From the NCBI GenBank assembly GCA_022559985.1, contig JAFJTR010000012.1:372001-436000 (forward strand): 64,000 nt of DNA. Reading direction: 5' to 3'. Both the position numbers and the translations under genes were made by a program. Source of the stretch: Parastagonospora avenae f. sp. tritici 18332-5 (Eukaryota; Ascomycota; Dothideomycetes; Pleosporales; Phaeosphaeriaceae). The notes below the pieces were generated by a model. That model was not told the DNA's origin and searched no databases. It worked only from the letters and a program-made list of their open reading frames with translations. Of the stretch, positions 32,941-42,555 are shown in pieces. Position 1 is the stretch's first letter. Each line of letters starts with the position of its first letter.

Positions 32941-33716
32941 TGTTACGAGTACATTCTTGCCAATTTTCCTGCATTAGTTTGCTCTCTTTATTTATTTTGT
33001 AACTTCGTTTTATGAGAGGGACGTGTTGGTTGCTCTTGGTTTCGGGCCACCGTACGTACGTGACGAGCACGTGACCACGTGTGTGGCCCGTGCCGTGGGG
33101 TGGGATTCAGTTCGTACGCGAGCTGCAGCCCACCTCCTAAGAATCAATGAATTATCTACCTCAACTCGTTGCAACGACCGTTACTTGATTCAACCTCACC
33201 TTTGCCGTATCAACAGGACGGGGATGCAAGGAACTATATACGCAGGGTATCTGCCGCATAGAAGCTTCAGGAACATATTTAAATATATACAAGAATCTCT
33301 TCAAGTACACTGGCTCAGATTATGATGTAATACAATTAGATCTTGGACATTTTGATTGATCGGCTCGAGCTAAGCCACAGCTATCACAGCTGCTAAGGAT
33401 AGATTACGCAGTGATGATTACATCAGACGTGCGGGATTGCTTGGCGCGATCTGAGGTACAAGTCACTGCAGCAATCATGCGTAAACATAGGTGTCGCAGC
33501 CACTACAAAGCTAGAAATGACTTACTGTTTTGTTATTTAGTTACTAGGACATAACAGCACTGTCTTATAAATATTGCAGGCGCCAGCAGCGTCTAGGAGG
33601 CGCTGCAGCAAAGCAGTACTATTAGACACAAAAAGAAGACTGCTTGTAACTTTCACATTAAGCCGGCAATAGCAGCGTATTTTTTAGATAGAAGGATGAA
33701 GAAGTGTTTATAAGTA
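32941..33716. other. AT-richer spacer inside the element, up to the nested element
   Basis: No gene is seen. A small inverted repeat (GGGCCAC 33044-33050, GTGGCCC 33083-33089) surrounds CACGTG motifs. The spacer ends at the TA (33715-33716) abutting the nested pogo element. Confidence 0.5.
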
Positions 33717-35544
33717 ACGTACCTCACGGCTTCGCCGCCCACTTTTGCCAAGCCCCCATCAAAACCACCCCATTCTAGCGCAAAATAGCCCACTTTGGCC
33801 CTGTATAGAATAATGTAACCTAAGATATTATTCAGATTCTACTTCTACTGCTTGCTTACACGTACGCACGTTATGCCCAGTCTGATTGCACCGTCCGCAG
33901 CGCCTTTGAGTTGGCTCACCTCCTTCAGCGCACACCTGCGTCTTCAGCTTCTTCCCATCACTACGCGCCCCAAACTCCTTTAGAGCAGCTAGACGAGCCC
34001 CATCCTCAACTATTAAGGTCCCTTCTGCCTGAACTCGCTTCCTCTTATGCGATCTACGTCGCGTGGCAGCCTCATTTGCCGCTCGAAGCTCAGCGTTTTC
34101 CTTTTGCGCCAACACCAGCTTATGCGCTATCGCAGCTGCGCCTTTAGCAAGGTGTTCAAAGTGCTCAGCTAGACTTGTTGGTGAGCTATCTACATGTCTC
34201 TGAATCCTTGCCTTCACGAGCGTCGATTGCGACCCTAATTCAAGGGTATTTCTTGGGGTTTGCGACTGCCAGGGCTCGTTGTTGGGGAGTGGTGGTGATG
34301 GAGTACGTAACCGGACGTCAAGGGCTGTTATGACCCGTTCTGGGTCAAATGGGACTAATCCAGAGCCTCGAAACCCTCCTTGAATATTACTAGGAGTTAT
34401 TGCTGCATTATAGGCGCGTATAAAGCATGGTAAGAACTCAAGCTTTGTAATGTGGTTGATCCGGTTGCGCATGAGATTCTCGGCTTGGCGGCCATACGCT
34501 GTCTTCAAAGGCGAGAAACACCCTACATTAAGAGGCTGCAGGAGGTGCGATGAGTGCGGAGGCATACAGATAGTAATAATCTTGTTCTCCTTGCAGTACT
34601 GCTGGAATGCGAGCGAGTCATGGCTCTCATGGCCGTCAATTGCAAGCAGTCGGTGGGTGCCAACTACCCTCTTCTTTGTATGCTTATCAAAGTGCTTTAA
34701 CCACTGCAGCCCAAGCTCATTTGTTGTCCAGCCGTTCTCAGAGACTGCAATAACCCAGTCCAGGGGCAAATTATCCTCTTTGTACCAGGCAGAGAGGTGG
34801 TGGCGGCCCTTAAAGATGAGGAAGGGTGGAATAGCCCACCCTGTCGCGTTGATGCCCTGGACGACTGTTGTCCACTCTCTGTTGCCTTGCTGCACTGCCT
34901 TTGGCCGTCCTCGTCTCTCTGAAGCTGTAACAACTGAGCTAGTTGATATCTGGCCCATCATGAAGCCTGCCTCGTCAAAGTTGAACGTATCTTCATCCAG
35001 GATGCCGTACTTGGCTTTGATGTTGGCTGCTAGGCCGAACTAGCCTTGTATAATCTCAGGATCCTCGCAGAGAGCTCTCTTGTAGTCGTACTTGCGATTA
35101 AACTTCGTTGTGAGCTCAGGGCGGCCTTTGACGAACGTACTGGGCCAGTTTACGCCAACCTAGCCCATATTATGCTCCGCGCGCAAGGAATTGGCCATAT
35201 CAGCTACAGCTGCGAGCCTGGGGGGAAATCCACGCGTAACAAGATCGAGTATATGCTGAACGAGCACGTCCTCCTCAGTCTTCTCTAGATTCCTTGATTT
35301 AGGCCAGCGATCTGCTTGTGAAGGGCGTCCGGCGCGTCGATCGCTTAGTGTCTTTCGAGGGACGTTATAGATAGCTGCAGCGCGTCGCAAGGAGAGTGTC
35401 GCGTCTTGCTCAAGAGCTTGAAGAGCAGTCTGTATCTGACGTTCATTAGAAGAGTCCATCTGGTGTTGTTGTTGAGGCATCACGTAGAAAGGTAGAGTTT
35501 GGTGGGGGCTTGGCAAAAGTGGGCGGCGAACCCGTGAGGTACGT
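33717..35544 (-). mobile_element. Nested pogo-like element with own TIRs and TA duplication
   Basis: This 1828-base element has long inverted repeats. The left end begins ACGTACCTCACGGCTTCGCC and runs through CCCACTTTTGCCAAGCCCCC. The right end, read inward, is the same with one or two changes over about 43 bases. TA flanks both sides (33715-33716, 35545-35546). Its transposase gene fills the element on the minus strand. The end sequence differs from the outer 8.5 kb TIR apart from the initial ACGT-CCTC similarity, so it is a different family inserted later. Confidence 0.9.
33828..35516 (-). pseudogene. Broken pogo-type transposase of the nested element
   Basis: A single minus-strand frame runs from 35516 (or ATG 35459 region) to 33828 with two internal TAG stops, at about 35160-35162 and 35041-35043. 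It has an HTH_psq-like start (ALQALEQDATLSLRRAAAIYNVPRKTLSDR), then NWPSTFVKGRPEL. The DDE_1 core follows with Asp in NFDEAGFMMG and Asp in LLAIDGHESHDS, but Asn in LQPLNVGCFSPLK where the third catalytic Asp is expected. A C-terminal zinc knuckle (CGRCNQTGHNVRTC) is present. Both stops fit TGG to TAG and the Asn fits GAT to AAT, all G-to-A on the coding strand. The enzyme is inactive. Confidence 0.9.
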
Positions 35545-35635
35545 TAGCGTAAATATATTAATAATACTGTCTAATAGCTAATAGCGATATGTGCGAGGAT
35601 TGTGGTCTGATTGAATTCAAAGTACCCCTCATTCC

Positions 35636-35675
35636 TCCCAGCACGGAGGGTGTCCCAGCACACAGGGAGGGACAT
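35636..35675 (-). repeat. Right terminal inverted repeat of the 8.5 kb element
   Basis: This is the reverse complement of the left end with four mismatches in 40 bases, ending GGGACAT next to TA (35676-35677). It has the same internal 10-base repeat as the left end, with one change in the outer copy. Confidence 0.85.
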
Positions 35676-36680
35676 TACCGCCAACGCCTTTCCTTCGGAT
35701 GAAATCTTCCGCGAATATACCGCCAAACCACCGCGCTTCCCCATAGTATCTCAGCCTCACTGACAATCTCCCGGGATTGGGGTTGATGTGAGTTTTAGAG
35801 TAAAAGGGGGAGGGCAGGGGAGGGGGCTGATGAAATGGGCGTAGATGTGATTGTCGGAAAGTGTTTGGTGGGCAGGCTTGTGGGGCGGATAGGATTGATG
35901 TTTGTGTAAGTGGTAATTGGAGGGGAGATGCTAATGAGTGGTTGTAGTGCCGTAACGATGGGAAAGATGATTGGACAACACGGGTAGATTTTAAAAGGGC
36001 GGAGGCTACGCCTGTGGCTTGAGAATCCGAGGATGGAAGATTTGGGATGATGGTGTTGTGAGATGTGGGTTTACACTTGTATCAACCGTTGGTTAATAGA
36101 TGCTTCATCGAGATGTGTTGAGATGTATGGATCACAAGAATGTGAATATGAAAACTCCACATATCTTTTCGCCTCTCTTTACCCAACAGATATACCTTGA
36201 ACAATTATTCGCCGTGGTTGTGAAGAAATCAATTCGGTCGAGCCCCGAACCACGTTTTGACTCTGGCAATATTGAAGTGAGAGTGTTGTTATTTCCTTCT
36301 TCCCTTCCCTACTTCCCCCATCTGCCAAACAACAACAAAATCAACCTCTTCACACTCACCAATAGTCAAGGAGTTATTCGCCCTTTCGTATGTACCGCAG
36401 ATGTGCCGCGCCCCTCCCGCAGCATCGACCCCACTTTCCAGCATCGGTTCGCGACTTCCTATCTCGCACAGCTATCGCATACCTAGCCAATGACGCATAT
36501 TCAAGATAAGATGCTGCACGCATTGCAGTAGTTCATGCTTTGCCTATCTGCAGTGTAACGGCTGCTTGTCATGTCGATACCTGGGAGTTGAGATAATGCA
36601 GGGCTGTGTGGAGGTATACATATACATCTATGAGACGTCACACTAAGTCATTGTGTTCTTGACGAAAGACGCGAAGAATT
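35676..36680. other. Right flank of the element and permease promoter
   Basis: No gene is recognised. The first 80 bases read protein-like in one frame (NAFPSDEIFREYTAKPP) but do not extend. The element might have landed in or beside a former gene, but this is weak. The rest is T/G-rich, then holds the permease promoter. Confidence 0.4.
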
Positions 36681-38379
36681 ATGGCATCCAGTCCCACTTC
36701 CGACCCGGAGAAGAAGCTGGCGGTGGTTGATAGCGACGATGAAGTTCTTGCGCAGTTTGGGTATACCCAGGGTAAGCAAATCCTTGTCTCAATGGTTATC
36801 TGAGACGATGCTGATATGTTTGATTTGAAGAGCTGAAGAGGAGCTTTGGACTGCTGGGCATGGTGGGGTTCTCGTTTAGCATTGTTACGTCTTGGACTGC
36901 GCTTTCGGGAGTGCTCATCATCGGGGTTGAGTCTGGAGGACCTCCTGTGATGGTATGGGGCTGGCTTGGAGTCTGTCTCGTGACTCTGGCCGTGGCGTAT
37001 TCGATGGCGGAGATGTGTAGTGCGTACGTGGTCAGTTTCAGGGGAGTGTGCGAATGCTTCGACTTACCTGAACAGATATCCAGTCGCTGGCGGCCAGTAT
37101 AGTTGGGTCGCTATCCTTGCGCCTAGCAGCGTCGCAAGGCCCTTCAGCTATATCTGTGGATGGTTCATGTTGATTGGTATCATCTGCATGGGCGCAGTCA
37201 ACAACTTCGTGGCCACCAACTTCATCCTCGGAACTGCGCAGCTCAACTATGGCTTCACGATTGAGCGGTGGCACACTGTCCTTATAGCCTACCTGATCAC
37301 GGTCATCGCAGCCCTCTCAAACATCTACCTGCCGCATATCCTCAACAAACTCTCCAAAGCGATCTTCGTCTGGAACCTCCTGTCCTTTGCTGTATGTCTC
37401 ATCACCATTCTGGCCACCAACGACCACAAGCAGTCCGCCAAATACGTCTTCAGCGACTTCGAGAACTTCACAGGCTGGAACGCACCATACGCGGCATGTC
37501 TGGGCATTCTGCAAAGCGCCTTCGGCATGTGCTGCTACGATGCGCCCGCACACATGACCGAAGAGATCAAGAACGCACGCAAGCAGGCCCCGCGCGCCAT
37601 CATCATGGCAGTCTACATCGGCTTCTTCACCGGCTTCATCTGGCTGATCGCACTCTGTTTCTGCATTGGCGACCTCGAGGCGACGGGGAGCACTCCAACA
37701 GGCGTACCGGTTATCGAGATCATCTTCAACTCGACGAACAACATTGCTGGGACGTCAACGCTGGCTTCGATGATCGCTGTTATTGCCACTGTCTGCGCTA
37801 ACTCGCTGATGGCGGAGGGTTCGCGGGCTGTGTACGCTTTCGCTCGTGACAACGGACTGCCGTTCTCTGAGACGTTGAGTAAGGTGTCGAGCAGGAGTGT
37901 GCCGGTATATGCTGTTATTCTCACAGCGGTTGTTCAGATGGCGTTCAACTCCATCTACTTTGGCACGACGACCGGGTTCAACACAATCATCGCCATTGCA
38001 ACGCAGGGCTTCTGTAAGTGCTCTACATGCCTCGTCAATGCACTCCTAATTCGAAACAGATCTATCCTACCTCATGCCTCTACTCTCCCGCATTCTCGCG
38101 CACTTCAGCGGTAAGAAGACACGCCTTGAAGGCCCGTATTCACTGGGGAAATGGGGCATTGTCCTGAACATCATCGGTTTCATGTACCTCGCGTTCATAT
38201 GCATCATTGCTAACCTTCCCTCTGTCACACCGGTAGACAGCGGGAATATGAATTACACTAGTGCTGCTACTGGGCTGGTGATGCTGGTTAGTTTGGTGTT
38301 TTGGATGACTACAGGGAGGAAGAAGTTCACGGGCCCGGAGGATGGCAATCTGCTGCAGGAGGATAGACGGGAAGCTTAG
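36681..38379 (+). CDS. Amino-acid/GABA/choline-type permease (APC family)
   Basis: Four exons (36681..36771, 36831..37023, 37076..38013, 38060..38379) give 513 residues. All phases fit. The charged N-terminus precedes about twelve helices. Diagnostic stretches are GLLGMVGFSFSIVTSWTALSGVL, the helix-3 YPVAGGQYSWVAILAPSSVARPFSYICGW, GMCCYDAPAHMTEEIKNARKQAPRAI in the central loop, and SRAVYAFARDNGLPFS. These match fungal GABA permease/choline transporter members of AA_permease_2. It likely imports an amine or amino acid across the plasma membrane by proton symport. The substrate is not determinable from sequence. Length is close to the usual 510-540. Confidence 0.93.
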
Positions 38380-39055
38380 AGGGTATGCTGGAAGTATCCA
38401 AGGGCGTGATGAAGGCTGATGGTACGTACTTTGATATATCCCAGAGGTCTTGGAACCGTCCTCGTATTCCTGTCGTGAATCTGGGGAGCTGCGTATAGCT
38501 TCACGCTCACACTTCATCTGTACAGCGATATATCAGCCTAGCAGCTATAACGCACTCAAGTCAGTTGCTTCTCCTGTGCAATCCCCCTTCACCTGGCCGT
38601 GCCTTTTCACCTCGAGTTCACCTCGACTTCCGTGCCGCCCCCCGGCTATTATCTTCATTTCAAGGCGAATGAGGACACACAATAGCAGCAGCCTCCCGTC
38701 ACCAGGTATATAAACCATACTTGATCTCCGTTACACTGCTCCTGCTCTTTTTTCTTCAACACACTCTCCATACCACTCTCCAGCACACCCTCCAGCACAC
38801 CCCGCAACACTACCATCCCACGACCCTGGACGAAATTTCCATCTTCACCACCAACACTGACTTTGCCTTCACGGGCGGGGCTCTGCCCCTCAACGTCACC
38901 CTCAAGGGCTCGACGCAGAAGCAGCTCGAGGAGGCGCTAGGCTAGGCCAGAACCGGCTCCTTGGCGTGGAGCTGGTCAAAGCCAAAGACCTCGCTCGAGC
39001 TGCTTTCAACCAGTTGCGCACCTCGGGTGCACCTTCTCTCCAACAAGAGAAGAAC
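38380..39055. other. Promoter and long leader of the coiled-coil protein gene
   Basis: A TATATAAA box at 38707-38714 is followed by a C/T/A-rich leader with CAGCACACC repeats. From about 38830 the sequence reads like coding DNA (TDFAFTGGALPLNVTLKGST, KQLEEALG then TAG at 38943-38945). A 5-base tandem duplication CTAGG at 38938-38947 separates that frame from the downstream coiled-coil frame. No ATG opens the upstream frame. Confidence 0.5.
38707..38714 (+). promoter_or_regulatory. TATA box upstream of the coiled-coil protein gene
   Basis: TATATAAA is followed about 30-45 bases later by a pyrimidine-rich stretch (CTCTTTTTTCTTC) and CAACAC-type leader, a typical fungal core promoter layout. 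This suggests transcription starts near 38740-38760 and that the leader to ATG 39056 is about 300 bases. Confidence 0.5.
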
Positions 39056-41218
39056 ATGGCCGACAACAGCAGCACCTTCGACAAGCTGCAGGAGCTCGAG
39101 CAGAAGGTCGAGGACCTGCAGAAGAAGGACGCCGAGGCCTCCAAGGTCATCGAGCAGTACGAGGGCGACCTGATCCGCAAGGCTGGCGCGATTAAAGAGC
39201 GGTCGTCGGAGCTCAGCAAGGCCCAAGAGGAGCTGAAGAAGGCCCGGCAGCATCTTGAGGACACCAAAAAGGCGCATGAGGGCGACCTAGAGCGCCTGAA
39301 CGGCGACTACGAGAAGCTCGCCAAGGCCAACGAGAAGCTGCAGCGCGACGTCGACGACCACAAGGCCAATGCCACTCACAACGAGTCGATCCTGAACCGC
39401 GCCTATGCCGACCAAGAGAGCATCCGCGCCGCCTACAATGCCCTCACCCGCACCAAAGACGACGCCGAGGCCCAGACGCTCGACCTGCAGATGCGCTACG
39501 ACAGCCTGTACGAGCAGTGGCAGGAAGACCGCAACAAGATCGACGACCTCGAGAGCCGCGTCGAGCTGGCCGTCACCCTACAGGAGTCTGTCGAGAACCT
39601 CAAGGCCGACCTCGCATACCGCGACGAGCAGATTCGCCAGTACCCCCACATGCTGCTGGTCAAGGACGAGCGCATCGCCAGCCTAGAGCTGCAGTACCAG
39701 AAGGAGCGCGAGCGCAACCTCCACGCCGCCGATGCCGCCGCCAAAGCCACCGTTGCTGCGGCTACCTCCCACAACAACGAAGCCCCGCCCGCCCTCGGCG
39801 ATCTTGGAACGTCGCTGGCTGACGAGCTGTCGGACTGGAACGAGGACGACTTTGACGACCACGGATCCGACACGCATGAGGTGCCTGAGAATGAGCTGTC
39901 TCGGGTTACTGGGGTTGAGACCGCGCCTATTGCGCCTCCCGGCCAGCGCCTGAGCATTGATCAGACAGAGAGCGTTAGTGTGGTACCGGTTGCTGTTCCG
40001 TCCCAGCGCTTGAGCATTGGTGACTTGGACACCATCAGCACTTCACCCATCGATGTACCAGCCCAGCACTTGAGCATTGGTGCAAGTGAGGAGTATTTCA
40101 GCGTGCCCCCCGTCGACGTTCCCACCCCGCGCTTGAGCATCGGTGCCGTTGAGACCACCAGCAGTTCACCCATCGACGTTCCAACCCAGCGCTTGAGCAC
40201 CGGTACCAGCGAGTACTTCAGCATTTCACCCACCGAAATCGTTGCTCCCCGCCACACCCTCGGCGCCGTCGACGAGGTCAACAATATTTCGCCAATCGAA
40301 GTTGTTGAAACGGTTGCTCCCACCCTTACCGTCAGCATCAACGAGGCTGCATCCGTTACACCCATCGATCGCGCCATCAGTGCCATCAGCACTTCGGCAC
40401 AGACAGACCTTCAGGATCTCGCCGTTGAGATTGTGGATGCTGCGTCCGTCGTCACCACACCTATTGCGCCCGCTGTTGTCGCTAGCACCACGACTTCCAC
40501 CCAGACCGAGACTCCTCGACTTAGCTCAGGCATTATCGACACCGCGTCTGTTGCTGTACAGCCGACCGTGCCAGCATCCAACCATGCTCTCGCACCCATC
40601 ACAACACTTCATGAATCAGCGCCTTACCAGGCCCGTCATGCGAGGAGGGCATCACGCGGCATCAGCTCCATCACTGTCACGCATGACTGTATCCCTGTTG
40701 ATATCTGCTCTCCCTCACCTACAACCACTTCCACTGGCGTCCAGACTTTCGAGGCCTCAGCACCTGAAGACCACACCGACTTGGTGGAAGACCAGGCTCG
40801 CATGATCGAAGACAAGGACCGTACCATCGAAGACCTGAGGCGCATCATTGAAGACCCTCACATCATCAATGAGCAGCCCCAGGTCATCGAACACCTGCAC
40901 CACAACGTCCAAAATGCCAAGCCCAACACGACCAGCTTCTCGCAAGTCATCTACTTCATCGCCGCTCTCGTCTCCTTCGTGGCTGTGTGGCAGTGGATGA
41001 AGGTCAAAGCCTGGGAGACTGCCAACGGCTACACTTCCAGCAGCGGCAGCTCCTACAATACCGGCGGCGCGTACGGCAATGGGCGCCACCTCCTTGGCAT
41101 CCCGCTCGCGCAGGACATTGGTGCTTATTGGTGGACCGAGCAGATTGCCAACATTGCTAGCAGAGCCATCACTGGCTACGAGAAATGGGCTGGCATTGAG
41201 TATGTAGCTACATACTGA
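39056..41218 (+). CDS. Coiled-coil protein with 22-residue repeats and C-terminal membrane helix
   Basis: A single exon of 720 residues starts from ATG 39056 (context AACATGG). The same frame is open upstream to about 38888 without ATG. Residues 1-240 form a long coiled coil (KLQELEQKVEDLQKKDAEAS, ELSKAQEELKKARQHLED). An acidic link (LSDWNEDDFDDHGSD) leads to a Ser/Thr/Pro-rich part with about six repeats of the form (S)PIDVPxQRLSIGxxExxS. Another short helical segment (DQARMIEDKDRTIEDLRRII) precedes one membrane helix near residue 635 (VIYFIAALVSFVAVWQW) and a Gly/Ser-rich tail. The topology suggests a membrane-tethered tether or scaffold facing the cytosol. I do not recognise the family and assign no function. 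Confidence 0.8.
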   Translation: MADNSSTFDKLQELEQKVEDLQKKDAEASKVIEQYEGDLIRKAGAIKERSSELSKAQEELKKARQHLEDTKKAHEGDLERLNGDYEKLAKANEKLQRDVDDHKANATHNESILNRAYADQESIRAAYNALTRTKDDAEAQTLDLQMRYDSLYEQWQEDRNKIDDLESRVELAVTLQESVENLKADLAYRDEQIRQYPHMLLVKDERIASLELQYQKERERNLHAADAAAKATVAAATSHNNEAPPALGDLGTSLADELSDWNEDDFDDHGSDTHEVPENELSRVTGVETAPIAPPGQRLSIDQTESVSVVPVAVPSQRLSIGDLDTISTSPIDVPAQHLSIGASEEYFSVPPVDVPTPRLSIGAVETTSSSPIDVPTQRLSTGTSEYFSISPTEIVAPRHTLGAVDEVNNISPIEVVETVAPTLTVSINEAASVTPIDRAISAISTSAQTDLQDLAVEIVDAASVVTTPIAPAVVASTTTSTQTETPRLSSGIIDTASVAVQPTVPASNHALAPITTLHESAPYQARHARRASRGISSITVTHDCIPVDICSPSPTTTSTGVQTFEASAPEDHTDLVEDQARMIEDKDRTIEDLRRIIEDPHIINEQPQVIEHLHHNVQNAKPNTTSFSQVIYFIAALVSFVAVWQWMKVKAWETANGYTSSSGSSYNTGGAYGNGRHLLGIPLAQDIGAYWWTEQIANIASRAITGYEKWAGIEYVATY
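39935..40310 (+). repeat. Coding tandem repeat, ~22-residue units
   Basis: About six degenerate units of roughly 60-66 bases encode PIDVPxQRLSIG-like blocks. The last is RHTLGAVDEVNNISPIEVV. Units are diverged, so this is an old repeat kept as protein sequence rather than an active minisatellite. Confidence 0.75.
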
Positions 41219-42555
41219 GCGCGCACGATTCAAGATTGCTATGACGGATGACGGATGAGATTTACGGATGCGACACGATACGACACCAAGGATATGACTG
41301 GCGTTTCTTTTCTTTTTTACTGCGATGACGAGATTGGGCTTTTTTGTCTGTACTTCCTGCCTGCATTCGACTGCACTGCACTGCGAAGGCGTTATGGGAT
41401 GATGGCAACGATACCCTCAGATACCCCCCAAGAGTTCTGCAAGCTTCCTTATTTTAACACAGGAAAGCGTTTACTGCCATGAGCTTGACTGCGAGTTTTT
41501 GCCTACCATGCGATTCAATGAGATAGACCTTACTAGACTATACCCAACCCCAACCTGAAACTCTCTCCTACACCCACACTCACACATACACCTCTTTCTT
41601 GACAAACGTGACAATGCAACCTCGCCACGCCACGCCACCCACCATCTTCAAACTCCATGGTAGCTATCGCAAAAGCCACTGACATATATCGACGCTCGCT
41701 CGTCAAGTCGAATAGAGCGAAGATGTTCGCACAAGCCCAGCCTCAAACTTTCCAGCCCTCCGGTACCTACACTTACACTCACACTTGGCTTTCTACACAC
41801 CATACCGTGCCTTGGGCATCAACACCACGCGCAGAAAGTGTGAAAATCTTAACGCCACAGATGCAAATGATGCAAAACTTTAAATATTCGAAGCCACAGT
41901 TGTAGATCAGAGGACTACGACAAAGTACCGCGGCGGTCCCACGCCCTAACTGTGTGAGTACCGAGAAGATCAGCGGGTGGGCGATGATGTCAAGCGTCTC
42001 GGAGACGGAGACGTCCGCGCTCCGCGGCGAGATCAGCGCGGCGAAGAACGTGGAAGGGGACTTTTTGAATGGAGGGTCTCGAAGCGTTTGCGCGTGGATT
42101 TGGGCTCTAGATCTCCGGGGAGGGTTTGGGGGGTGGATGCAGTTTGGGCAATGATGTGCTTGCGCGCTGCGGAAGGAGGTGGATTTGAGCTGATGGAGTG
42201 CAACACCAGGACGGCGGTGTGTGGATTGTCGGGTTGGAATAGATGACATTTGCTCTGCGCATAGCCTCTGGTTTGATTGGGTTCTCGGGGATATGGAAGC
42301 TGTTGTCATCGTGAAGGGGGAGCATGGAGTTGTGCTTGGCGCATCTCTTCCCTATGACCATTTCCGCGCTAGACGCAAGTTTGGGGGAGGTGTGTGGACT
42401 CGGAGACGAGTCCGCTCGTGAGTAGGCTGGATGAGGGGATCAAGCGCGCCTATGACGAATCGTGCTCGACTTCATGTCAAGTTGAAGGAGTTCCGTTCCG
42501 CGGCTTTTCACGATAACCACTTCACAAAGTTTGAGGAAGAGCAAGAGTAGCAAAG
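41219..42555. other. Intergenic, nothing supported
   Basis: About 1.3 kb contains only overlapping ORFs on both strands near 41780-42310, with no recognisable domain. The part just before 42556 should hold the GST-like gene's promoter. Confidence 0.45.

Larger units (their letters stand above)
27163..35675. mobile_element. Putative 8.5 kb TIR-bounded DNA transposon carrying an NLR gene
   Basis: Inverted repeats at 27163-27202 and 35636-35675 match at 36 of 40 bases. Both outer ends start ACGTCCCTCCCT/ATGTCCCTCCCT and abut TA (27161-27162 and 35676-35677), the Tc1/mariner-pogo target. Inside are an open pogo-type transposase (27778-29421), a HeLo-like NACHT-WD40 gene (29821-32940) and a nested second element (33717-35544). 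No other copy of the terminal repeat was found inside, including just after the transposase where a normal 2 kb element should end. Removing the nested element leaves about 6.7 kb. Alternatives are a chimera of two related elements, or chance retention of unrelated ends around host DNA. A TA duplication alone is weak evidence of a single insertion. Confidence 0.65.

Noticed and set aside
33044..33089. Small inverted repeat as a separate mobile element
   Set aside because: The arms are only 7 bases with a CACGTG-rich centre. There is no target duplication and nothing between the arms.
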